Positions 27,239 through 37,320 of a stretch of DNA of 64,000 nt are shown piece after piece. The stretch covers positions 28,706,977 to 28,770,976 of the forward strand of contig CM031879.1 in assembly GCA_018697195.1 (NCBI GenBank). Reading direction: 5' to 3'. The translations under genes were made by a program, and so were the position numbers. Source of the stretch: Certhia americana. Its lineage: Eukaryota > Chordata > Aves > Passeriformes > Certhiidae. Position 1 is the stretch's first letter; each line of letters starts with the position of its first letter. The notes under the pieces were generated by a model. It ran no database searches. It saw only the letters and a program-made list of their open reading frames with translations, and was not told where the DNA came from.

Positions 27239-30025
27239 GAAAAGCATGAGCATAGCTGGTCACAGTTCCCCCTTGCTTATGTGATGATTATATTTAAAAA
27301 AACATGTTGCTTTTTTTCGGAAGGAGTTGAGATGTCAAATATTCTTGTTTTCTTTATCTGTGTATTTAATGTTTTTTTTTTCATAATGTTTGATTTTGTC
27401 TATAATTAAGCACTAAAGGACTAATATTATTTGCATGAACTAGATTTCAGTTCTACTAGATTCAGTAGAAGCATCAGTAACTGTGGGATAATTTTGCCTG
27501 TTTCAGCAGATTGTGATAGAACAACCAGAAGTAATATCAAAAGTAACACAATAGCTACGTTATCTTACAGCATTGCTGAGGCTATGGATTCTGTAAAAGA
27601 ATAAGAAAACTGTGGGTCAGTGTGTTACTAAATATAATAATGTGTTGTGGTGTTGTGGCTGTCCCAAGGCAGGGAAGCTGCAGTGAGTGGAAATCTATGA
27701 GTTCATCCCCACCTTTGTGAGGGGCAGCCACAGCACTCACTCAGAGACATGGGGCACTAAGCACATGCATCAGCCCTACAGCCTCCTCAGGGTGCTGAGT
27801 AGGAATGGGGGAATGCTTTCAACCACAGGGTATTCTCCAGCTGGGACAGTAGTTAGCAGAGATCTGTAGGTAATGCTGCTCCCATCAGTCTTCCCGGTTT
27901 TTTTCATACTATTAAGACAAATAGCACTGGCTACCTGTCACAAAAAAGGCAGGAATGTTGTGTTGTGATGTAAATATCAGGCTTATGGGAAACACAGCCT
28001 GCTTGTGTTGGTACAGATGGAGGAGATAACAGAGTAGAACAGTGTTTCTGGCCAAGCCAGGCTGGGTTTCCTTCTAAATTTCTCAGCAGTTTTGGCCCTA
28101 TGTCTTAACTTCAGCAGAATTTAGGTGTACTGGATTAAACTCAGGCATTGTATGGGTTAGTGATCTTCTGCAAAGTATTATTGTTTAACAATAACTAGAA
28201 GTATGCATTGGTAAGAAGTTGGATGGGAAACTTGGGCACATCAACAACTGAGATGAGGTAGATACACCTGATAAGGTAAGCAATGTACCATGGTTTTCTG
28301 GTTTTGCTGTTGTGCAACAATACAAGGAAAATGGTGACACCAGAGATGGGGGAGGGGGATGACATACTCAGGGGCCCTGCTGAGAGCTCTGTGAAAAAGA
28401 AGCTCTTTGGCATGTTTCATAAGTGTTCAAGCATCCAAGGCTGCTGCTATTGCTGTAGACTGCCTGTAAGATCTGCTGCACTCTAAGATCAGAGCACCAT
28501 CTGTGGCTTTGGATGGAATATTACAGAGAACAGATCACTCCTATGTGAAAGAGGAATCTTTTCTTGGGAACAAACTGGCTCTTGCTATTTCTGGGTAAGC
28601 AAAGCAAGCTGTTTGTGAGATGTGAAGAGTTGTCCCAACGTCACAACTCGATCTGCTGAGATCATCTCTTTTTGTGCCAGAAAGAACAAAAATTTGGCCT
28701 GGGAGATGTCCTAGAATGCATATGAATATATAGAGCAAAAGAGACTAGCAGAATGGAAGCTGTGAGACAGAGAGTTCTGTGATGTACTGAGAAGAGGATA
28801 CACAAGGAAAGAATTTTTTTTAAAAATGTATATCATAAAATATGCAGCTGTTAGGCAGAGGTGCATCTTCAGAGCAAGACTGAATTAAAGGCATTAAAGA
28901 ACACAGAATTCAGCAGGAAATTAAGTAAATAATAATCACATCAAAATACACAGGGTAGAAAGTACATTGAAAATACCCTATTCCTCAGTATGCACGTGAT
29001 TTTCCACCAGACTAATTCAGCACCTACACCTTTTTTAGGGTCCAAAAATGAAGAGACCCTCCATGAAGTAACTTCTCAAACTTACCTTTCTTAACAAAAT
29101 CAAACTTCCTTCAAATTCAACAAAGTTCAAGTATTGATGGAGATGGTGGGGTTTATTTTTGACATAATGACATTATAAGAAGTGAGAAGTTCAAGTTCAG
29201 ATCCCTACTTAGCTAGTTTTCTGTTGAGCTTTGGTCAGTTCAAATCTCAATCCCCTGTTGCCCAAAGGCTCTTCTGAAGTTTGGATACGAATCATGGCAA
29301 AAGAAGTGGAAAGCAGGGAGGATGTTGAAGTAAAGGATGCTTTTTCATGAGTCCAGAAGGAGAGGAATAAGAGGGTCACAAGGGACCTGGAAGCTGTATC
29401 TCAAGTGTTTGACGTGGAATTGTTGCAGAATCACTGTTTAGAGCTGGAGCTGTAACATTCACACCCTCCTTTTCTTAAAATACGTATTTAGAGTAAATCT
29501 GATTTCAGACTTCAATGCATTAATTCTCCAAATATAAAGATGGGGTAGCTGCCTACTCACAGCCAGTATGTACAACTAAATTCTTGCATGTACATGAGGC
29601 TGTCAGATATAATTCTGAATTTTCCCCTATGGTTAGTTGGGAGGAAAGGAGTCAATCTCTCTTCAAATAAGGCTTTGATTCGGTGGGCAGCTAGTAAGGA
29701 AAAAGCAAAACATTGAAGAACTGTTCATGGTTTTGCAGCAATCTATTATTAAAACAAAATATAAGTGATAATACTATGGCAAAGAGTGTGAAATTATAGA
29801 AATCTATATTAGATAGAACACCCAATTCTTTTTAGCACTTTATCTTTCTGAATGGATGAATGAGCTAAATTCTGCTTTTCTGGGAGGGCTGCTTAAAGAA
29901 TCCTCTGCTAGAATATGTTCCACTGTTGATAATTAAAACCAGTCAAATGTCTTGAAAATCCAAAAATGTCTGCGTTATTATCCGAAAAGGATGGTTGGCA
30001 CAGTCCTGTCAATGTGCTTTTCTGA

Positions 30026-30214
30026 TACGCTTTGGGCACTGGAATTGTCTTCCCAGGGAGGTGGTGGAGTCACCATCCTTGGAGGTGTTTAAAAAAAGAC
30101 TGGACATGGCACTCAGTGCCATCATTTAGTTGATAAAGTGGTGTTAGGTCATAGGTTAGACTTGATGATCTTGAAGGTCTTTTCCAACCTGGCTAGCTCT
30201 GTGATTCTGTGATG
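30026..30214 (+). mobile_element. CR1 LINE, 3' end with ORF2 C-terminus and stop
   Basis: This is a 5'-truncated CR1 whose coding end is still readable. From 30037 the frame gives HWNCLPREVVESPSLEV followed by FKKRLDMALSAII and a TAG at 30127-30129. That is the C-terminal end of the CR1 ORF2 endonuclease/reverse transcriptase polyprotein, which carries a conserved W-N-x-L-P-R-E-V-V motif followed by PSLEVFK. The 3' untranslated part follows, with GGACTTGATGATCTTGAAGG-like sequence (here TAGACTTGATGATCTT), TTTTCCAACCT, and the terminal GATTCTGTGATG at 30203-30214. No stop or frameshift lies in the 30 codons that remain, so the copy is fairly young. It cannot make an active protein because everything upstream is missing. 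Confidence 0.93.
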
Positions 30215-31067
30215 TAAAGTAATAAGCAAGAAATTGTGGTATCCCTGCAGGCAGATAGATGTTGCATCTTTTTCTGTACAAAGTTGTGCCTGCATTCTCA
30301 TATTCACTCACTCTGCCCACTGGCATATAGTTATGTGACACATAAATATTTAATCTGCTTTATACTGGATTGGTCACATAAGAGGTAATATTTAAGGACA
30401 TAGAAGGTCTTGTGATAGATGGGATCACAGATAAGGAATAAAGGCACACAAAAGAGCTACTGAATGGTCAGAAGCTCCTTGAAAGAAAATGTAAGACAGC
30501 ATTCCTGAGAGAACCTCCTACTTCCAATTCACTCGGCATTTCATGAATGGCCTTGTTTATAGAAGTGCTTAAAAAATGTAACCTGTCTAACTTGTTTGCA
30601 TGCAAATTACAGCTCTGCATTTTTGAAAGCTCCCTGTAACACCCACTACACTTCTGTATATTAATTATTTTTTAGTAGTCCAGAACAGTTTCAGGAAGCA
30701 AGCAGCGAACTGAAAATGTCTGCATTCATTACATTAGGTGATTCTTTTGTTCTATTCCACCAGGATGAAGTTTTTTGGCATGTTTATGTTAATTTATATT
30801 TGTTCACTGGAAACTATCAGCAACATCTGATAGACTTTGGGGTCCCTTCCTCTGAATGTCCCTGTGGGCACCAGTGGCCCAGAAATGTCTGTCCTCTCCT
30901 CTCTGTGAGGATTCAGAGGAAGGGACATGAGGGGGAAGTGCTCTGCAGGGTCTGGCTTCTGTCTGCTGCTTGCTCTCGTGTGAAACGACTGGAGGGACCA
31001 AAAGTACATGGGACACAAAGCCAACATTACTTAAATAATAAGCAACTCTACCCCTGTTTAAATACCG

Positions 31068-31084
31068 CCCCCCCCCCCCCCCCC
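31068..31084. repeat. Poly-C run (C17)
   Basis: Seventeen C in a row follow AAATACCG and precede TTCCCTCTC. Long C/G homopolymers are rarer than A/T ones in vertebrate DNA. On the minus strand this is a G17 run that could form a G-quadruplex; on the plus strand it could form an i-motif. The exact length may be unreliable because sequencing and assembly often miscount such tracts. Confidence 0.9.
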
Positions 31085-32347
31085 TTCCCTCTCAAATCAC
31101 AGATAATGCAGTTTATTTGTTCCCTCACTACATGAATAAGGTACATATCTGGTGAGAAAGGTCTGGCTGAAGCCCTGTCCATATGGGATAGAAAATATAT
31201 TGATGGATGTGGAAAAGAAATTACTTTGGATATCAAGATATGCTGCAAGATAGAACCTTCTACACACTATGCTTTTGTGTATTGTTGTCCTCAAGGTCTC
31301 TCAGATTCCTAGACATTCTTCAGTAGCTAAAATCCTCTTTCCACTTGCCTGTTAGTATTTACAAAAGTTTCTGACATAAAGTTCACCTTTGTGTATGTGT
31401 GGTCAGGCTGTTGTCTTGTGTTTGGTTTGGAGCTAACCTTGCCTGCTACTGAAGTAAGTGAAAGGTCATCCATCAGCTACTCAATGTTTCTTCTGACTGG
31501 CAGAGAATTCAAAGAGTAGAGAATTTTAACTATTTACTGAGCTAACATACCTTAATCCAGTTCTTATTTTGTCATTGCTGGAGAGGTAATAATGAACATT
31601 GTATCAGTTTTTGTTAATACTTTTTATATCAGAAGTCTAGATGTGGGACATTTAACTTTACTTGTGAAGTTGCTGAAATTTCTTCATCTTCTCAGTGTAA
31701 CAGAGCTCATACTATCCCTTGGGGTAATGCATAAGAGCATCTGTTGTGTGTAAAGAAAGTGCTGAAAATAGTAGAAAATTCAGTCGTCTGTGCTTTGGTT
31801 TGGAAAAGATCCAGTCACCACTTAAGATGAGAGAAGACACCTTGAGGAGAGCAGTTCACAGGTGAAGGTAGGGAGGACTGTAAACCTCCAATGGAGTTTC
31901 CTGCAAAGAAAAGATGATGCAACTAATTTTAAAGGAGAAATTTCTTTGTTATTATAGAAATGGAGATAAAAGTATTGTTAATACACAGGAGAATCAATTT
32001 ATTTTCTATTTTTTTTCTGAATTCATGAAAAGCCTTCAGCCCTTCTCAGATATGACAATTTCTCTGATTTTGCGTGAAAAACAAAGCTTCTAGCCTGACA
32101 GAGTGTCAACTAGTGCCAGCATAGAAGCTCAGCTGTAGTTCTTTTCCCCTCTTCTGAGAACTGTCTTCCATTTTGTTTGTCTTGTTTTTTTCACTTTCTC
32201 TCTCTCAAAAATTTTTCCACCACTTAATTCTGATTTGACATATCTGTGCTGACAGAAAAGTTAAGATTGATGACCTCTTATGTTCTTCTGGTCAGAGAAG
32301 ATGAATCAAACAAAATTGTTTTACTAGTTAATAAAAACAGCCTACCA

Positions 32348-32370
32348 TTTTTTTTTTTTTTTTTTTTTTT
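32348..32370. repeat. Poly-T run (T23)
   Basis: Twenty-three uninterrupted T follow CCTACCA and precede AATTACAGAACAGAG. The run could mark the tail of a minus-strand retrocopy or a long polypyrimidine tract before an AG acceptor (ATTACAG), but neither a gene body nor an exon with a donor site is recognisable to its right. Confidence 0.85.
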
Positions 32371-35239
32371 AATTACAGAACAGAGAAGTTCAGGGAGCAA
32401 AGAATGACAGGGAAGGCAGTTGGATGTAATGTGGTGGTGGCTGTGGAAAAATAAAGGTGGCTATGGGCAATGTGCCAATTTGTTCAGACTGAGACTTAGC
32501 TCTTGGCTCAGGAGGAACTATCTGAGATTTTTAAGTTCATAATGTAAACAGCTGTCAATTTGCTTTTGTAACTAGAACTAATATGATTTAAATAGCCAAG
32601 CTATTTTTACTTTTATAATTGATCCTGGGTGTATTTCTTGTCCTCTTCCATTCAAAGTCAGTTGAGGAACATGTGATCCTTGGAGATCAAGCTATAGTTG
32701 TAGATAATAAATCCATTAAGCCTGTCGTTTTTTGGTTTTGATGGAACATGCTTCAGAAGGGTAGGAAAAAACCCATGACAGAATAAACCCACGTATTTCT
32801 AAGCACTGATATAAAAATTGCAACTATTTTTGACTAATATCTTTTTCCTGTTTTTGAAAGATTCCTGTTAGGAGCAGCCTTACCAGGGATGATTTTCTGC
32901 AGACATCAGATTGCTGCAGGATTTGAGAGATCCAACCACATATACTGGAAAGATCATGCCAGGCTCTATCATAGGCACTACGTGGGTACTTCTATCTCTA
33001 GTGACAATGGTCAAAACCCTGAAAAATCCACTGTGCTTCATGATGGCAGGAAGCTCCCATGTAATCTCTAACACATTTTAAATGTTCTCTTTTCTTCTTT
33101 TTCAAGAGGTGGAAGAGTCTCCAGGGATTGGGAGGCAATGTGTTAGTGTATGCTGCATGTTCCCCAGAAGGAATCCATCATGCGTTGACCTCAAAGTAGT
33201 GGAGACTAGGCCCACATCTTCATGTAGTTCAGCATGCAGGTGTACATGGTTTATATGTACTGGCACAGCTAAATTATGCTTTATTTCCAGGAAAACCCCC
33301 AGTGGTTTGTAGGTCCCGTTTCATAGATAGGAAGTCTTCTACAACTGGCCGCAGAAACTGTATTCTTACACCCATTTCACTCGCTTGTCCCAGTCTGTTC
33401 TACCACAAATCAAGGCTGAACTTCAGCCCCCACCTGACAACTGCACCAAGAGGCTTCTGGTTCTCTGTCCTTCACCCTCAGGCCTAGTTCTTACTCTTTG
33501 TGTTTGCCCTTTACCAAACTATTTTCTCTAAAGCCACTTAAAAAAAAAAAATAAATCATTTTTAAGGAGGTGTATGGAATTAGTGGTCCTCTAGGGCACA
33601 GATGAAGCAAAAAAACTATCCACAGACTCTATCCATGCTCCCTTGCTAGCTAGAGTACTTAAGAGGTCTCATGTAGAAGTCATACACAAAATTTATTAAG
33701 TTTCTTTAAATATAGATATATTTGTGTTTCCAAGCACAAGTTTTGATGAGCTGCTTCACAGTCTAATCATATGCATTTTGAGGACAGTAAAGCAGTGTCT
33801 GATCAAATTCCATGCAAATTCTGCGATTTCAAGTTCTGGATTAGTGCTGACATCTGCTGTTTATTCTTGCTAAATACATGCAGCATAGGATGGGGAACTG
33901 CTGCCTGCGTGTTTTGTGCTGAGTCAGTTTCATGTTTTATTTCTTACAATGTAACATAGAAACCAAAAAGTACAAAAAAACCTCCACGGGTCAATAACTA
34001 TTTGTATGGAATTTTGAGCTGTGAAATAAAGAAATGACAATAAAGATGAAACTGGATTTTTTTCTTTTTAAATGACTGACAATGCTTCTAACAAGGAAAG
34101 GGCTTGAGATAAGTAACCTAGGGAAGGAAGCTGTCTGTGTTCAGGGTGGATATTTAGCCTGGAAAATCCTTAGATCAAGGATCCCTTTTTTGTTACAATT
34201 TCTGTTAACACTTTTCTGTTACTCATTCTACAGGAGCCCCTAAAACACTGGGGTCCTAATCCACAGCTGGCATAACTAGCTGCTGCAGGGAAAAGGGTTA
34301 TGACAACAGTGCAAGAACCCTGTGTCCCCATTCTGCTTGTCTGCTCTGAATTCAGACCCAGCAGCACCAGTTCAAGCAGTTCCAACCTGGCCATAGGCAT
34401 GGCTATCACTCTGAGACATCAGGGCAGGTGTCACCACTCAGTGTCACTGGGACTTGCAAGAAAGACCTCCTGGGAGACACCAGCTGCTTTCATATATGTT
34501 GTTATATGGCTTCCATAGTCATTAGCCATCATTGGGGTGGGCTGGATCAACAGTACTTTATGTGCTGTGTATTGCCTGGGAGCCTTAACTCTACCAGCTC
34601 CTGATAATCATCCTCCCTTCTAACATCAACCAAAACAATTGTGGGAAACAAAACAGTTTTAGAGATTTGTAATGAGATTTTCTCATTAAAAAGACATCAA
34701 GGAGAATTTAAGGCTGAGAGGTTTTGTGGAAATGCCAGATTTACCACATTACAGCAACAAAAACCCACTATATGTTTCTGTTCTCCAACGAAGGAAAATC
34801 CTTCACTTAAGCAAAATGACTCCATGTACTGCTCCAAATACAGCCATGGTAGCTGTCAATTGAAATCCTTTCACTAGGCAATAGAATTAAGTGCGCAAAC
34901 ATTCACAGTTTTAGGATTTGTTTACTGTAATTACTATTATGATTCAGAGAGAAGCAAAATTTTCAGATTAGTTTTAAAATCAGAAGAGCTTTAAAATAAC
35001 ATTTAAATAACTTTTATCTGTGTTGTGGTATTTCAGTCCATTATAGTTTCCCTTTTCTAAACATTCTTTCTTGTAAAAAGCTTCATTCCCTGTCCCAAAA
35101 ATCCAGGATCTGAGTTTTTCAAAGATTTGCAGTTTAGCTGGGAAAACTGGCAAAAGAGTGCTTCCCAAAGGATAATGCTAACTAATGATGTCATTGCTGA
35201 GGGTAAGGTTTCTGTAGTCTCTGGTGTTGATCTTATTAA

Positions 35240-35495
35240 TGGTTTTAAAATAAAAGATAATAGATTTATATTAGACATAAGGAAGGAATTCTTTGCTGTG
35301 AGGGTGATGAGACACTGGAACTGCTTGCCTAGAGATCCTGTGGATGCCCCATCCCTGGAAGTGTTCAAGACAAAGCTGGCTGGGGCTTTCAAAAACGTAG
35401 TCCAGTGGAAGGTGTCTCTGTCCATGGCAGCGGTTTGGACTAGATGATATTCAAAGGTCCCTTGCAACCCAAAACATTTCATGATTCTCTGATTC
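35240..35495 (+). mobile_element. CR1 LINE, 3' end with ORF2 C-terminus
   Basis: The forward frame that starts well upstream runs through CR1 coding sequence here. It reads GFKIKDNRFILDIRKEFF, then RHWNCLPRDPVDAPSLEVFK, which matches the C-terminal part of the CR1 ORF2 product (GxKLxxxRFxLDIRKxFF...HWNxLPR...DAPSLEVFK in family terms). The 3' part continues with TTGGACTAGATGATATTCAA, GGTCCCTTGCAACCC and the degenerate octamers ATGATTCTCTGATTC ending at 35495. The wording PVDAPSLEVFK instead of VVESPSLEVFK shows a different CR1 subfamily from the copy at 30.0 kb. The left border is approximate. No full reverse transcriptase domain remains, so this is a dead, 5'-truncated copy. Confidence 0.92.
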
Positions 35496-37184
35496 TTCAA
35501 TAACTTGCAGTGACTCTGGATGAAGGGAATAGCGTTCCCTCAGGAGAAAGGATAGCAGCAGGGTACAACACTGAAGAAAAGTCAGGTCATATATCCAAGA
35601 TAGAGCCAAAATTTAATTCCCAGGAAAGCCAAACTAATATGCTATAAGACCAGGATTTGTATTCAGTTTCTCAAGAGAGTGAGGCTATTAACTTATTGTG
35701 ATAAAAAGACAGTAACATGCCTCACACTGAAAATATTATTTGTTTTGCATATGAATTAAATAAAAAGTCTCAAATACAGTCTCAAAACTGTTATTATTTA
35801 AAAATAGTAATGGCGAAATTTTAAGTCAAAGAAGTCCTATGAGAGGTGCTTTACATCAGAAATTACAATTAGAAAGAAATAGGTGGTGGGTCATGCTAAT
35901 TGTTTTGGACTGAAAGAGATGTGGGCCTTTAAATTAAAATCCCAGTGAGTACAAAGAGTCTCTCAGAAGTCACTGATGTTTTATTAACCAAAAGCTGGGG
36001 CTGGCACAATGCCTCCTTCCCAGGCCCACACTGGACCCTGGCCCAGGCTCTCCACACCCCTGAGACCAGGTTTCCATCTGCCCATGAGCCCCCTTGAGAG
36101 GGTTGTACCCAGTGTGATGTGGGGAATGGAGTTACCAGCTTTACTTGTGCCACTGAGGGCTTCCCAGGGCATGTAAGACCATGTGACCCAAGTGTCCTTG
36201 CCTGGGTCATCTCAGGGGTGGTGTGAGTGTGAGAGTAAGGGAAAGAAGCAGATCCTTGCCTTGCTCTCATTCCCTGTTTCACCAGCAGCACTCCCTGTGT
36301 ACAGGAGGTAGTTGCTTCTGTCTGTCAGTACACAAACATGCTGTTCTCTCCTGAAGGGAGAATGACTATAAGAAAGTTCCTTCATTAAAGCATTTCTATT
36401 GCATTTTAATTATGTGCAGTTTCAGCAAGCTGGGTGAGTTTCTCTGTATTTAATGGCATCGTGTAATTTACGCCATAGAACTGAGAAAGCTACTGACACC
36501 AGGAGGGCATTACAAAGCATACCTAAGTGGTCAGGGATATTTTGTATCTCCTGCTCTAGAGAGTATCTGTTATACCAAAAAAAAAGATTTTTTTTTCAGA
36601 ATCCTTTTGATTAAAGATCCTCTGTCATGTCCTTAAATATTTTTCTCATTTAATGCTCAAAACCTTTATATTTCCTGCAAGTTATTTTTTTTGAGGTCCA
36701 ATTCACCTTTGGCTGGATTTGGTTCTCCCAAGGTTCTTGGATATTTTGGACTGCATTATTTTGACATGGCTGTGGAGTATGGTGCTCTCTAACTGCTACC
36801 TTTGCTATGACTCTGACTCTCCAAATGGGACTTAGCATTTGTAGTCCATTAGGGAATTTGTTAAAGACCTGGAAATGATGCAAAGCATTTCAAGAACAAA
36901 GATAATCAATGACATTAACCTGCTCTGATGCCTTTGCATTATTTAAAAGAAGTCAGGGACAGTGAACACAGTGAAGGCTTCAGTAGCACACTTATCTGAT
37001 GCAATTGCATTGAAGTGTGAGGTAGACACAGTATTAAGCTGTGAATTAATAAATAAAATAATTTTCATCACCTCTTTTAAACATTAGTTGTACTTTAAAT
37101 CTCATGAGTTTAACAGGATTTGATTGAAAAAAATATTCCTGAAATTTTTGACTTGCAGTGCTTGTAACTAGTCTCATCTACATA
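35496..37184. other. Unique stretch with a GC-richer patch
   Basis: No supported gene. The part from about 35980 to 36300 is clearly richer in G+C than its surroundings and carries 120-codon and 62-codon open frames on the minus strand with no recognisable domain. Read on the minus strand, it ends with GGTTAATAAAACATCAG, so an AATAAA lies at 35980-35985. This is the arrangement expected near the 3' side of an LTR or of a transcript. No TG...CA borders with matching duplications could be found, so no element is called. The rest is plain AT-rich DNA. Confidence 0.55.
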
Positions 37185-37320
37185 AATCACAGAATCACAG
37201 AATATCCTGAGTTGGAAGAGGCCCTCAAGGATCACAGAGTCCAACCCTTCAGTGAATGGCCTGTGGCCATGACCTTGACATTATCACCACTGTGTTCCAA
37301 CCAGCTGAACTAATACATCC
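37185..37320 (-). mobile_element. tRNA-Ile-derived SINE with CR1 tail (TguSINE1-like)
   Basis: Read on the minus strand, the element starts near 37320 with GGATGTATTAGTTCAGCTGG, which resembles the acceptor/D-arm part and internal A box of tRNA-Ile (TTAGCTCAGTTGGTTAGAGC). It continues with GTGGTGATAATGTCAAGGTC, resembling the anticodon and variable region of the same tRNA (GTGCTAATAACGCCAAGGTC). The T-arm has decayed. From about 37249 to 37185 comes a CR1-type tail: GGACTCTGTGATCCTTG, then CCAACTCAGGATATTC and TGTGATTCTGTGATT octamers. A tRNA head with a LINE-matching tail defines a SINE moved by that LINE. A tRNA-Ile/CR1 SINE is known from zebra finch and related passerines, so I assign it there from memory. 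Substitutions in the box regions argue that this copy is not a working tRNA gene. Confidence 0.82.

Larger units (their letters stand above)
23144..30025. other. Unique AT-rich non-coding stretch
   Basis: No supported gene. The longest open frame is 129 codons at 24774-25163 (+); it has a possible hydrophobic stretch but no recognised domain and sits in AT-rich DNA without splice context. The stretch holds a (CT)18 microsatellite at 23961-23996, two small exact tandem duplications at 26206-26231 and 26343-26366, an AT-rich minisatellite at 27091-27238, and slightly GC-richer patches at about 25850-25960 and 27660-27870. I see nothing else in it. Confidence 0.65.
30215..35239. other. Unique non-coding stretch with poly-C and poly-T runs
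   Basis: No supported gene. Open frames up to 139 codons (30716-31135, +) overlap others on the minus strand and end in the poly-C tract. The part at about 30840-31020 and that at about 34160-34530 are richer in G+C than their surroundings, but neither shows a domain or consistent splice sites. It also holds a C17 run at 31068-31084, a T23 run at 32348-32370 and an A-rich run near 33540-33551. I see no RNA gene. Confidence 0.65.

Noticed and set aside
32348..32370. Processed pseudogene ending in the T23 run
   Set aside because: The sequence to the right has no reverse-complement poly-A signal at the right distance and no recognisable gene body.
35057..35500. 147-codon minus-strand open frame
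   Set aside because: It is the antisense shadow of the plus-strand CR1 ORF2 remnant.
37250..37320. Functional tRNA-Ile gene
   Set aside because: The T-arm and acceptor pairing are lost, several box positions differ, and it is fused to a CR1 tail, so it is a SINE head and not a tRNA gene.
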